Assembly (NCBI GenBank): GCA_965211775.1
Contig: OZ242974.1
Span: 992,001-1,056,000, forward strand
Direction: 5' to 3'
Origin: Thiodiazotropha sp040506975
GTDB taxonomy: Bacteria; Pseudomonadota; Gammaproteobacteria; Chromatiales; Chromatiaceae
DNA: 64,000 nt
Positions 44,585-52,950 of this stretch are shown here, piece by piece. Below the pieces are notes generated by a model. That model was given only the letters and a program-made list of their open reading frames with translations. It had not been told where the DNA came from and did not search any database. Positions within the stretch are counted from its first letter, which is position 1. Every line of letters starts with the position of its first letter. Position numbers and translations under genes: made by a program.

Positions 44585-47176
44585 ATGAACATAAACTATA
44601 GAAAGCCCCTGCCGGGCAGCGACCTGGAATATTTCGACACCCGCGAGGCGGTCGAGACTATCCAGCCCGGCGCCTATGACCGACTGCCATATACTTCCCG
44701 GGTACTGGCGGAGCAGTTGGTGAGACGCTGCGAATCGAGCCTGCTGACAGACGCCCTGAAGCAACTTATCGAGCGCAAGCGCGATCTGGACTTCCCCTGG
44801 TATCCGGCACGGGTGGTCTGCCACGATATCCTGGGGCAGACTGCCCTGGTCGACCTGGCCGGTCTGCGCGACGCCATTGCCGACAAGGGGGGAGAGCCGG
44901 CCAAGGTCAATCCGGTGGTGCCTACCCAGCTCATCGTCGACCACTCACTGGCGGTGGAGCACGCCGGCTTCGAGCCGGACGCCTTCGAGAAGAACCGGGC
45001 TATCGAGGATCTCCGCAACGAGGATCGCTTTCATTTCATAGAGTGGTGCAAGACCGCCTTCGACAATGTGGACGTGATCCCCGCCGGTAACGGCATCATG
45101 CATCAGATCAACCTGGAGAAGATGTCGCCGGTGATCCAGTCCCGTGACGGCGTGGCCTTTCCCGATACCTGCGTCGGCACCGACAGTCATACCCCCCATG
45201 TGGACGCCCTCGGTGTCATCGCCATCGGTGTCGGCGGCCTGGAGGCGGAGAACGTGATGCTGGGCCGTGCCTCAATGATGCGGTTGCCTGAGATCGTCGG
45301 TGTCAATCTCACCGGCCAGCGCCGGCCGGGTATCACCGCCACCGATATCGTGCTTGCCCTGACCGAATTCCTGCGTCAGGAAAGGGTGGTTTCAGCCTAT
45401 CTCGAATTTTTCGGCGAGGGGGTAGAGGGCCTTACCATTGGCGATCGCGCCACCATCTCCAACATGACTCCGGAATTCGGTGCCTCGGCGGGTCTTTTCT
45501 ATATCGATCAACAGACCATCGACTACCTGAAGCTGACAGGTCGCGAGTCCGAGCAGGTGGCCCTGGTGGAGAACTATGCAAAGACCACAGGTCTCTGGGC
45601 TGACGCCCTTGAAGCCGCCGACTACGAACGGTTGCTGGAGTTCGATCTCTCCAGCGTGGTGCGCAACATGGCGGGACCCTCCAATCCCCACCGCCGCCTG
45701 CCCACCTCCGCTTTGGTGGAGCGTGGCATTGCCGGTGCCTGGGAGGAGAAGCCGGGTGTGATGCCCGACGGGGCGGTGATCATCGCCGCCATTACCAGCT
45801 GCACCAACACCTCCAACCCACGCAACGTGGTGGCCGCCGGCCTGCTGGCGCGCAAGGCCAATCAACTGGGACTCACCCGCAAACCCTGGGTGAAGTCCTC
45901 CTTCGCACCGGGCTCCAAGGTCGCCAAGCTCTATCTGGAAGAGGCGGGCCTGTTGCCGGAACTGGAGAAACTCGGCTTTGGGATCGTCGCCTATGCCTGC
46001 ACCACCTGCAACGGCATGAGCGGCGCTCTCGACCCAAAGATCCAGCAGGAGATCATCGACCGGGACCTCTACGCCACCGCGGTGCTCTCCGGCAACCGCA
46101 ACTTCGATGGCCGTATCCACCCCTACGCCAAGCAGGCCTTCCTCGCTTCGCCGCCGTTGGTGGTGGCCTACGCCATCGCCGGCACCGTGCGTTTCGACAT
46201 TGAGCAGGACGTCCTGGGTCGCGACAAGGATGGCAGCCCGATCACACTCAACGACATCTGGCCCAGCGACGAGGAGATCGACGCTATTGTCAACCGGTCG
46301 GTGAAGCCGGAGCAGTTCATCCAGATCTACCAGCCCATGTTCGATCTGGATGACCGGGAGCAGGCGGAGAGCCCGCTCTATGATTGGCGGCCGCAAAGTA
46401 CCTACATACGCCGTCCACCCTACTGGGAGGGTGCCCTGGCGGGTGAGCGCAGCCTGAGCGGCATGCGTCCTTTGGCGGTGTTGGGCGACAACATCACCAC
46501 CGATCATCTTTCGCCCTCCAACGCCATCCTGCCGAGCAGCGCGGCGGGTGAATATCTGGCCAAGATGGGTCTGCCGGAGGAGGACTTCAACTCCTATGCC
46601 ACCCATCGGGGCGACCACCTCACCGCACAACGCGCCACCTTCGCCAATCCCAAGCTGCTTAACGAAATGTGCCGGGACGACCAGGGTGAAGTGACACAGG
46701 GCTCCCTGGCCAGGTTGGAACCGGAGGGTGAGCCTATGCGCATGTGGGAGGCGATTGAGACCTACATGCAACGCAAACAATCGCTGATCATCGTCGCAGG
46801 CGCCGACTACGGTCAGGGTTCTTCCCGTGACTGGGCCGCCAAGGGAGTACGCCTGGCAGGCGTCGAGGCGATCCTGGCCGAAGGTTTCGAGCGTATCCAC
46901 CGTACCAACCTGGTGGGCATGGGCGTGCTGCCGCTGGAGTTCAAGCCTGGTGAGAACCGTAACAGCTATGGTATCGATGGCACCGAGACCTTCGATGTGG
47001 TAGGTGATCCCATGCCAAGGGCCGACCTGACTGTAGTGATGCATCGGCGCAACGGAGAGCGGGTGGAGATTCCTGCCACCTGCCGGCTGGATACCGCGGA
47101 GGAGGTATCGGTCTACGGCGCTGGTGGTGTGTTGCAGCGGTTTGCGCGGGACTTTTTGGATGCTGGGGCTGGTTGA
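44585..47176 (+). CDS. acnD: Fe/S-dependent 2-methylcitrate dehydratase AcnD
   Basis: AcnD dehydrates 2-methylcitrate and works with PrpF in place of PrpD. It is an aconitase-family protein of 863 residues. The three cluster cysteines lie in 'TSCTNTSNP' and 'ACTTCNGMSG'. Other marks are 'DSHTPHVDALGVIAIGVGG' and 'GADYGQGSSRDWAAKGVRLAG' in the swivel domain. The N-terminus 'MNINYRKPLPGSDLEYFDTR' is typical of AcnD rather than AcnA. Coding GC is higher than in prpB, as it is in prpC and prpF. Confidence 0.94.
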   Translation: MNINYRKPLPGSDLEYFDTREAVETIQPGAYDRLPYTSRVLAEQLVRRCESSLLTDALKQLIERKRDLDFPWYPARVVCHDILGQTALVDLAGLRDAIADKGGEPAKVNPVVPTQLIVDHSLAVEHAGFEPDAFEKNRAIEDLRNEDRFHFIEWCKTAFDNVDVIPAGNGIMHQINLEKMSPVIQSRDGVAFPDTCVGTDSHTPHVDALGVIAIGVGGLEAENVMLGRASMMRLPEIVGVNLTGQRRPGITATDIVLALTEFLRQERVVSAYLEFFGEGVEGLTIGDRATISNMTPEFGASAGLFYIDQQTIDYLKLTGRESEQVALVENYAKTTGLWADALEAADYERLLEFDLSSVVRNMAGPSNPHRRLPTSALVERGIAGAWEEKPGVMPDGAVIIAAITSCTNTSNPRNVVAAGLLARKANQLGLTRKPWVKSSFAPGSKVAKLYLEEAGLLPELEKLGFGIVAYACTTCNGMSGALDPKIQQEIIDRDLYATAVLSGNRNFDGRIHPYAKQAFLASPPLVVAYAIAGTVRFDIEQDVLGRDKDGSPITLNDIWPSDEEIDAIVNRSVKPEQFIQIYQPMFDLDDREQAESPLYDWRPQSTYIRRPPYWEGALAGERSLSGMRPLAVLGDNITTDHLSPSNAILPSSAAGEYLAKMGLPEEDFNSYATHRGDHLTAQRATFANPKLLNEMCRDDQGEVTQGSLARLEPEGEPMRMWEAIETYMQRKQSLIIVAGADYGQGSSRDWAAKGVRLAGVEAILAEGFERIHRTNLVGMGVLPLEFKPGENRNSYGIDGTETFDVVGDPMPRADLTVVMHRRNGERVEIPATCRLDTAEEVSVYGAGGVLQRFARDFLDAGAG

Positions 47177-47184
47177 TGTTAATT

Positions 47185-47228
47185 CCCCCCTCTCCCCCGG
47201 CCCCTCTCCCGCAAGGGGAGAGGGGGGA
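47185..47228. repeat. GC-rich palindromic repeat A
   Basis: A C/G-rich palindrome: CCCCTCTCCC, a GCAA loop, then GGGGAGAGGG. It is the inverse of repeat B at 47313-47351 and lies just after the acnD stop. Confidence 0.8.
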
Positions 47229-47312
47229 ATACACTGACACAACGGTACCCCAGGTAGTGAAAATATCATCCAATCAAACCCACCTCATGAGAGGCCGACA
47301 GAATCTCCACCT

Positions 47313-47351
47313 CCCCTCTCCCCTTGCGGGAGAGGGGCTGGGGGAGAGGGG
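47313..47351. repeat. GC-rich palindromic repeat B
   Basis: The same palindrome as repeat A in reverse orientation ('CCCCTTGCGGGAGAGGGG' core), placed 50 bp before the DUF559 start codon. Confidence 0.8.
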
Positions 47352-47400
47352 TATCTATCTTACGGGGAGAGAAATCAATTTTGCGTCAAGGAGGATGCAT

Positions 47401-47787
47401 ATGGATCAAAGAGACTTCGCCAAGGCGTTGCGCCAGAACATGACAGACGCCGAATGTCTATTATGGAAACACCTGCGGGCTCATCGCTTGTTAGGGCAGA
47501 AATTCCGTCGCCAACAGCCAATAGGTCCATACATCGTCGACTTCGTGCACTTTGGCGCGCAACTGATCATCGAATGCGATGGTGGCCAGCACAACGAAAG
47601 CACCACTGATTCTCGACGCGATGCTTGGTTACGGGAACAGGGCTACCAGATCCTCCGTTTCTGGAACCACGACATCCTAAACAGCACCGAATTCGTCTTA
47701 ACACAAATTCTCACCTCTCTGAATCCCCTCTCCCCTCGCGGGAGAGGTGCCGGGGGAGAGGGGGAGAAGGAACAACCAAACCCATGA
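47401..47787 (+). CDS. DUF559 (Vsr-like) endonuclease-fold protein
   Basis: A 128-residue DUF559 protein, related to very-short-patch-repair and restriction-like endonucleases. The nuclease core reads 'MTDAECLLWKHLRAHRLLGQ', then 'KFRRQQPIGPYIVDFV' and 'LIIECDGGQH', with Asp, Glu and Asp/Gln at metal-binding places. It ends with 'FWNHDIL'. I chose the ATG at 47401 with AAGGAG upstream. The last 20 residues ('LNPLSPRGRGAGGEG' and on) are encoded by palindrome C, so they are not native family sequence. The stop overlaps the prpF start. Such genes are often found embedded in these same GC-rich palindromes. Function in the cell is unknown. Confidence 0.85.
   Translation: MDQRDFAKALRQNMTDAECLLWKHLRAHRLLGQKFRRQQPIGPYIVDFVHFGAQLIIECDGGQHNESTTDSRRDAWLREQGYQILRFWNHDILNSTEFVLTQILTSLNPLSPRGRGAGGEGEKEQPNP
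47725..47765. repeat. GC-rich palindromic repeat C, inside the DUF559 gene end
   Basis: A third copy ('CCCCTCTCCCCTCGCGGGAG' and on), same orientation as B. It codes for the last part of the DUF559 protein. Confidence 0.8.
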
Positions 47788-48962
47788 CCCATAAACCCCA
47801 AATCAAAATCCCCGCCACTTATATGCGCGGTGGCACCAGCAAAGGTGTCTTCTTCAATCTGCAGGACCTTCCCGAGGCCGCCCAGGTCCCGGGAGAGGTT
47901 TGTGACAGGTTGCTGCTGCGAGTGATCGGCAGTCCCGACCCCTACGGCAAGCACACCGACGGCATGGGTGGCGCCACCTCCAGCACCAGCAAGACGGTGA
48001 TCCTGGCAAGGAGTAATAAGCCCGATCATGACGTAGACTACCTCTTCGGTCAGGTCGCCATCGACAAAGCCTTTGTCGACTGGAGCGGCAATTGCGGTAA
48101 CCTCACCGCTGCTGTCGGCTCATTCGCTATTGCCAGTGGCCTGGTGGATGCCGGTCGCATCCCCGAAAACGGCATCGCAGTAGTGCGCATCTGGCAGAAG
48201 AATATCGAGAAGACTATCGTCGCCCATGTACCCATCACCGGCGGCCGGGTGCAGGAGACCGGCGACTTTGAACTCGATGGCGTCACCTTCCCGGCGGCGG
48301 AGGTGAAGATCGAGTTCATGAGCCCTGTGGACCCTTCGGAGGCCATGTTTCCTACCGGCAATCTGGTGGACCAGCTGGAAGTGCCCGGCATCGGCGGTTT
48401 CCAGGCCACAATGATCAACGCAGGCATCCCCACCATCTTTCTCAACGCTGACGAGATCGGTTATAGCGGCATCGAGCTGCAGGAGGCGATCAATGGCGAT
48501 CCGGCGGCCCTGGAGCGATTCGAGACCATCCGTGCCCATGGCGCCATCAAAATGGGACTGATCGACAGGGTGGAAGAGGCAGCCGCCCGCCAGCACACCC
48601 CTAAGGTGGCCTTCGTCGCACCTGCGGCGGATTACACCGCCTCCAGCGGCAAGGCGATCAATGCGGGCGATATCGACCTCAACGTGCGCGCCCTCTCCAT
48701 GGGCAAACTCCACCACGCCATGATGGGTACAGCCGCTGTCGCCATCGGCACCGCGGCGGCCATCCCCGGCACCCTGGTCAACCTGGCCGCCGGTGGCGGC
48801 GAGCGGGAAGCGGTCACCTTCGGGCATCCCTCCGGCACCCTCAAGGTAGGCGCCGCAGCCAGCGAACAGAACGGCAACTGGATTGTTGAAAAGGTGGTGA
48901 TGAGCCGCAGTGCACGGATATTGATGGAGGGCTGGGTGCGGATTCCGGATGATGCGTTTTAA
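47784..48962 (+). CDS. prpF: Methylaconitate isomerase PrpF
   Basis: PrpF isomerises trans-2-methylaconitate (made by AcnD) to the cis form. The 392-residue protein begins 'KIPATYMRGGTSKGVFFNLQ' and contains 'DGMGGATSSTSKTVI', 'SGNCGNLTAAVGSFA' and 'HPSGTLKVGA', which mark this diaminopimelate-epimerase-fold family. I chose the ATG at 47784, which overlaps the DUF559 stop (ATGA). The frame upstream of it belongs to the DUF559 region. It completes the methylcitrate cycle with prpB, prpC and acnD. Confidence 0.93.
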   Translation: MTHKPQIKIPATYMRGGTSKGVFFNLQDLPEAAQVPGEVCDRLLLRVIGSPDPYGKHTDGMGGATSSTSKTVILARSNKPDHDVDYLFGQVAIDKAFVDWSGNCGNLTAAVGSFAIASGLVDAGRIPENGIAVVRIWQKNIEKTIVAHVPITGGRVQETGDFELDGVTFPAAEVKIEFMSPVDPSEAMFPTGNLVDQLEVPGIGGFQATMINAGIPTIFLNADEIGYSGIELQEAINGDPAALERFETIRAHGAIKMGLIDRVEEAAARQHTPKVAFVAPAADYTASSGKAINAGDIDLNVRALSMGKLHHAMMGTAAVAIGTAAAIPGTLVNLAAGGGEREAVTFGHPSGTLKVGAAASEQNGNWIVEKVVMSRSARILMEGWVRIPDDAF

Positions 48963-48969
48963 TCTTTTT

Positions 48970-49998
48970 CCTGATTACTCATGAGGCTCAGCTATTGAGC
49001 CTGTGGTGCAAGCATAATGGAACCTACTGAATAAAAGAGGATTTCATCATGCCGAGAAATACTATTCAATTTCAAAAAGGTCTTGGTTTGCACGATTTTC
49101 TGGAACAATATGGGACCGAGGATCAGTGTCGACAGGCATTGTATGATTTGCGCTGGCCGACGGGCTATGTCTGCCCTGAGTGCGGCAACACAACAGGCTG
49201 TGAACTCAAAAAGCGTCAGATATATCAATGTCACAAGTGCCATCACCAGACTTCCCTGACCGCCGGCAGCATCTTCCATGGCACCAAGCTGCCGCTGAGA
49301 ACGTGGTTTCTTGCGATCTATCTGTTGACCCAACGCAAGAAAAGTATCTCGGCGCTGCAACTTTCCCGCGAAATCGGGGTGAACTACAATACGGCCTGGC
49401 GACTCAAGCATAAGTTGATGCAGGTGATGATGGAACGTGAGCGTGGAAAAAAACTGGCCGGTCGCATCGAATTGGATGATGCTTATCTCGGAGGCGAGCA
49501 AGCCGGTAAGCGTGGTCGTGGGTCGCGCAACAAAATCCCTTTCGTAGCTGCTGTTGAGACGACGCGGGACGGCAGGCCCATGAAAATTCAACTGCGTCGT
49601 GTAAGGGGCTTCCGCAAACGTGAAATCGCCCGCTACGCCCGCTCCTGCTTGATGCCTGGCAGCGAAGTCTTTACCGATGGGCTTTGGTGCTTTAGTGGCG
49701 TGACAACCGCTGATTGCCATCATAACCCCATGGTGACGGGTGGTGGGCGCCAAAGTGTCCAGTATTCGTGCTTCAAATGGGTAAACACGATGTTGGGTAA
49801 TGTCAAAAACAGTCTGTTGGGTACTTTTCATGCGATTCGAGATAAACATGTGTCGCGTTATCTTGCTGAGTTCGAATATCGGTTTAACCGCCGTTTCGAT
49901 TTACCCGCCATGATTGAACGATTGCTTTTTGCCGCTCTTCGCACTCCACCTATGCCATATCGCCTCTTGAGAATGGCTGAGGTTTAGGGGTAATCAGG
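48970..49998 (+). mobile_element. IS1595-family insertion sequence, copy 3
   Basis: A 1029-bp copy seven bases after the prpF stop, same orientation as copy 1. Its 8-base flanks (ATCTTTTT and TTTTCTTT) do not match, so no target duplication is left. It differs from copy 1 at only a few bases. Confidence 0.92.
49049..49987 (+). CDS. IS1595-family transposase, copy 3
   Basis: The protein is identical to the other two copies; only silent changes are seen (for example CAC for CAT in the zinc-ribbon part). It points toward argC, whose start lies 150 bp after the transposase stop, so transposase read-through into argC is possible. Confidence 0.94.
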   Translation: MPRNTIQFQKGLGLHDFLEQYGTEDQCRQALYDLRWPTGYVCPECGNTTGCELKKRQIYQCHKCHHQTSLTAGSIFHGTKLPLRTWFLAIYLLTQRKKSISALQLSREIGVNYNTAWRLKHKLMQVMMERERGKKLAGRIELDDAYLGGEQAGKRGRGSRNKIPFVAAVETTRDGRPMKIQLRRVRGFRKREIARYARSCLMPGSEVFTDGLWCFSGVTTADCHHNPMVTGGGRQSVQYSCFKWVNTMLGNVKNSLLGTFHAIRDKHVSRYLAEFEYRFNRRFDLPAMIERLLFAALRTPPMPYRLLRMAEV

Positions 49999-50137
49999 TT
50001 TTCTTTTATTAACCAAGCCTTATGATAGCCGTCTTAACATTAATCCAGTTTGTGAATATTTACCGCAGCACCACACTCTTGTTGGGCCTAAGGTGATGTA
50101 AATATTCATTGGCTGTAGAAAACAGGTTGCCTTGAAT

Positions 50138-51169
50138 ATGATAAAGGTTGGTGTTGTCGGTGGAACCGGATATACCGGTGTTGAATTGCTGCGGTTGCTG
50201 GTGGCCCATCCATCATGCGAACTCGCCGCCATAACCTCGCGTGCGGAGTCGGGGAGGGCGGTCGCCGATCTCTTCCCGAATCTGCGTGGCCTTACGGATC
50301 TCTCTTTTGTAGCGCCTGATACGGCACATTTTGGTGAGTGTGACCTGGTCTTTTTCGCTACACCCAATGGTGTTGCCATGACCCAGGTTCCGGAATTACT
50401 GGCGGGAGGCGTACGTGTCATCGACCTGGCCGCTGATTTCAGGATCGCCGATCAAGCTGTGTGGGAGCAGTGGTATGGGATGCGGCATGCCTGCCCGGAG
50501 CTGCTGTCTGAGGCGGTTTACGGTCTGCCGGAGTTGAATCGTCAGACTCTACGTGAGGCGCGGTTGGTGGCCAATCCGGGATGTTACCCTACTGCCGTTG
50601 CGCTCGGTTTTCTTCCATTGATTGAAAATGGCCTTGTTGCGTGCGACTTCCTGGTTGCGGATACAAAGTCGGGTGTGAGCGGTGCCGGAAGATCCGCAAA
50701 CGTTGCCATGCTGATGGGTGAGATGGGTGAGAGTTTCAAGGCCTATGCCATTCCCGGTCATCGTCATCAACCGGAGATCCGACAGACCTTGAGCCGGGTC
50801 ACTGACGAGCCGGTGGGGTTGACCTTCGTGCCCCATCTGGTGCCGATGATTCGTGGTATCGAGGCAACCCTCTATGCCCGGTTGACTGATCGCTCGGTTG
50901 ATCTGCAGGCACTCTTCGAGAAGCGTTATCGGCAGGACTGTTTTGTCGACATAATGCCGCCAGGCTCCCATCCGGAGACGCGCAGCGTGAAAGGTGCGAA
51001 TCACTGTCGCATCGCAGTGCACCCCCCCAGGGAAGGCGATGTGGTGGTGGTCAGTTCAGTGATCGACAATCTGGTGAAGGGCGCTGCGGGACAGGCGGTG
51101 CAGAATATGAATCTGATGTTTGACCTGAACGAAGATTGTGGTTTGAATCAGGTCGCTCTGCTACCTTGA
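50138..51169 (+). CDS. argC: N-acetyl-gamma-glutamyl-phosphate reductase
   Basis: ArgC reduces N-acetylglutamyl phosphate in arginine synthesis with NADPH. The protein shows the Rossmann 'KVGVVGGTGYTGVELLRLL', 'FFATPNGVAM', 'DLAADFRI', the catalytic Cys in 'VANPGCYPTAV' and His in 'IPGHRHQPEI'. I chose the ATG at 50138; a TTG six bases earlier is in frame. Length (343 residues) is normal. It starts the ancestral series argC-DUF6776-bactofilin-erpA. Confidence 0.94.
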   Translation: MIKVGVVGGTGYTGVELLRLLVAHPSCELAAITSRAESGRAVADLFPNLRGLTDLSFVAPDTAHFGECDLVFFATPNGVAMTQVPELLAGGVRVIDLAADFRIADQAVWEQWYGMRHACPELLSEAVYGLPELNRQTLREARLVANPGCYPTAVALGFLPLIENGLVACDFLVADTKSGVSGAGRSANVAMLMGEMGESFKAYAIPGHRHQPEIRQTLSRVTDEPVGLTFVPHLVPMIRGIEATLYARLTDRSVDLQALFEKRYRQDCFVDIMPPGSHPETRSVKGANHCRIAVHPPREGDVVVVSSVIDNLVKGAAGQAVQNMNLMFDLNEDCGLNQVALLP

Positions 51170-51173
51170 GTTC

Positions 51174-51893
51174 ATGGTAGACATCAAGAAATATCGCGTA
51201 CCCAAGATTGTCGGCGCCAACGAGGGTGTGCCACGCTGGATTCGATTATGCCTGCTGCTGCTGTTGCTGAGCGGGGTGGCCTGGATGGCCTACAAACAGG
51301 GAGGTAGCAGTCTTGCCCAGGGCTTTGCCCGGCTGCAATCGGGCATGGATCATGTGCAGACCCTGGAGCAGGAACGCAATGATCTGAGGCGCCAATTGGC
51401 CATGGTGAAGCAGGCTGCCGAAGTGGACCGAGAGACATTGCATGCGATTCGTGAGCAGATCAAGAAGCTGCAGGATGAGCGCTTGAAGATGGAGGAGGAG
51501 CTGACTTTTCTGCGTGGCATAGTCTCCACCTCATCCAAACAGCAAGTGCTTAGAGTACAGAATTTCAAGTTGGAGGCGGGACTTGAGGCGCAGCAGTTTG
51601 TCTATAAATTTTCCGTCAGCCAGGTAATAAACAGCGGTACTGTCGTGAAGGGAAGGATCGAGTTGTCAATCATGGGACTGCAGGATGGTCAGGCCAAGCT
51701 GTTAAAGCTGGATGAGTTGTCGGATGAAAAACTCAGCAGTCATAAGATGCGTTTTCGCTACTACCAGAATGTGGAAGGCAGGCTGCATCTACCGACAGGT
51801 TTCGAACCCGCAACCATCAAGATCGACGTCAAGCCGAGCAGTTCCAAATTGAAACCTGTGAGTGAAGCCTATAACTGGTCACCAATATCCTGA
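51174..51893 (+). CDS. Membrane-anchored coiled-coil protein (DUF6776-like)
   Basis: A 239-residue protein with one membrane segment (about residues 24-40), a long coiled coil (about 60-115, 'LEQERNDLRRQLAMVKQ') and a C-terminal beta domain ('VYKFSVSQVINSGTVVKGRI'). It resembles the DUF6776 family found between argC and erpA in many Gammaproteobacteria. It should be an inner-membrane protein with a periplasmic domain. It starts 4 bp after the argC stop. Function unknown; the link to bactofilin suggests a cell-envelope role. Confidence 0.82.
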   Translation: MVDIKKYRVPKIVGANEGVPRWIRLCLLLLLLSGVAWMAYKQGGSSLAQGFARLQSGMDHVQTLEQERNDLRRQLAMVKQAAEVDRETLHAIREQIKKLQDERLKMEEELTFLRGIVSTSSKQQVLRVQNFKLEAGLEAQQFVYKFSVSQVINSGTVVKGRIELSIMGLQDGQAKLLKLDELSDEKLSSHKMRFRYYQNVEGRLHLPTGFEPATIKIDVKPSSSKLKPVSEAYNWSPIS

Positions 51894-51914
51894 TGTAGAA
51901 AGGAAAAAATCACT

Positions 51915-52373
51915 ATGTTTGGTAAGAGTAAGAAAAAATTCCGGTCACCTCGAATTACGACAGTGATCGGTTCGGGCACTGAAATCAAGGGTGATATCAC
52001 CTTCAGCAATGGATTGCATGTGGATGGTGTGATCAGGGGCGATGTGCTGTCAGATCCACAGGATCCGTCAGCGACCCTGACATTGAGTGAATTGGGCACC
52101 ATAGATGGCAACGTCCGGGTAGGCAATGTGATGTTGAACGGCACGGTAGTCGGGGATGTCATCGCAGGCAACCGAGTGGAATTGGCGCCCAAGGCAAGAA
52201 TAACCGGCACCCTGACCTACGCCATGCTGGAGATGGCGATGGGGGCGGAGGTCAACGGTAAACTGATTCACGCCTCTGAGCAGGATCCCCCGCAGCTGCC
52301 GTATGATGGGAAGCCACAGCAGGAGGAGACGGTGGTGAGTGATGGGGAGAAGGTGATTACCCCTGAGGGTTGA
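51915..52373 (+). CDS. Bactofilin
   Basis: A 152-residue bactofilin (DUF583), a small cytoskeletal beta-helix protein that polymerises without nucleotide and often recruits cell-wall enzymes. The core 'TVIGSGTEIKGDITFSNGLH', 'DGVIRGDV', 'LSELGTIDGNVRVGNV', 'GTVVGDVIAGNRVELAPKA' and 'ITGTL' shows the helical repeat, with Pro/Gln-rich ends. A ribosome binding site (AGAAAGGA) is clear. It is 21 bp after the DUF6776-like gene in the same operon. Confidence 0.92.
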   Translation: MFGKSKKKFRSPRITTVIGSGTEIKGDITFSNGLHVDGVIRGDVLSDPQDPSATLTLSELGTIDGNVRVGNVMLNGTVVGDVIAGNRVELAPKARITGTLTYAMLEMAMGAEVNGKLIHASEQDPPQLPYDGKPQQEETVVSDGEKVITPEG

Positions 52374-52522
52374 GCCGTAACAGGGTTGGTTCGTGAACAA
52401 TACTTGACTGTTTTTCTCGGTAATTGCATACTTCCATATAATTTACCGCGACAAACCGTATTAGGTTTGGCAACTATTAGACCCGCCTGGGATACCAGGC
52501 CGGAGAGAGCAGGGCCATCATC

Positions 52523-52873
52523 ATGACTAGCGCAGATACATACAACGATTCTATCATCTTTACCGAAGCGGCTGCCTCCAAGGTCGCTTCACTGATTGCT
52601 GAAGAGGGTAACCCTGACCTGATGTTACGTGTATATATACAGGGTGGGGGCTGCTCCGGGTTCCAGTATGGCTTCTCATTCGATGAGAATGAAAACGATG
52701 GCGATACCAGGGTCGAGACAGGGGGTGTAACCCTGTTGGTGGACCCCATGAGCATGCAGTATCTGATGGGAGCCGAGGTTGACTATACGGAAGGCCTGCA
52801 GGGTGCCCAGTTCATCATCCGCAACCCCAATGCAACAACAACCTGCGGCTGCGGCTCCTCGTTCTCTGTCTGA
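52523..52873 (+). CDS. erpA: Iron-sulfur cluster insertion protein ErpA
   Basis: ErpA delivers [4Fe-4S] clusters to apoproteins, including isoprenoid-pathway enzymes. It is a 116-residue A-type carrier with the three cysteines in 'GGGCSGFQYGF' and 'TTTCGCGSSF'. The sequence 'DSIIFTEAAASKVASLIAEE' fits ErpA. In Pseudomonas and relatives erpA is followed directly by anmK; here the next genes are an OmpA-like lipoprotein and IS elements. Confidence 0.95.
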   Translation: MTSADTYNDSIIFTEAAASKVASLIAEEGNPDLMLRVYIQGGGCSGFQYGFSFDENENDGDTRVETGGVTLLVDPMSMQYLMGAEVDYTEGLQGAQFIIRNPNATTTCGCGSSFSV

Positions 52874-52888
52874 TCATTTTCCAACCCG

Positions 52889-52922
52889 GCGCCCGCATCA
52901 CCACTCCATGGTATGCGGGCGC
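52889..52922. terminator. Hairpin between erpA and the convergent OmpA-like gene
   Basis: A 10-bp perfect stem GCGCCCGCAT/ATGCGGGCGC with a 14-base loop, placed between two convergent genes. No T-run directly follows on the plus strand, so a terminator role is likely but not sure. Confidence 0.55.
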
Positions 52923-52950
52923 TTGTGGGACAGTCTCTTGTGATTTTTGA

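Noticed and set aside
45392..47269. Open frame of 625 codons on the minus strand opposite acnD
   Set aside because: It mirrors the codon structure of the GC-rich acnD gene, has no recognisable domain and no plausible start context. Similar long antisense frames lie opposite tldD, lptD and the IS1595 transposases.
35511..50006. One target duplication for a 14.5-kb composite transposon (copy 1 left flank versus copy 3 right flank)
   Set aside because: TAATCTAT and TTTTCTTT do not match, and copy 1 has its own matching duplication, so the outer pair did not move as one unit in the recent past.
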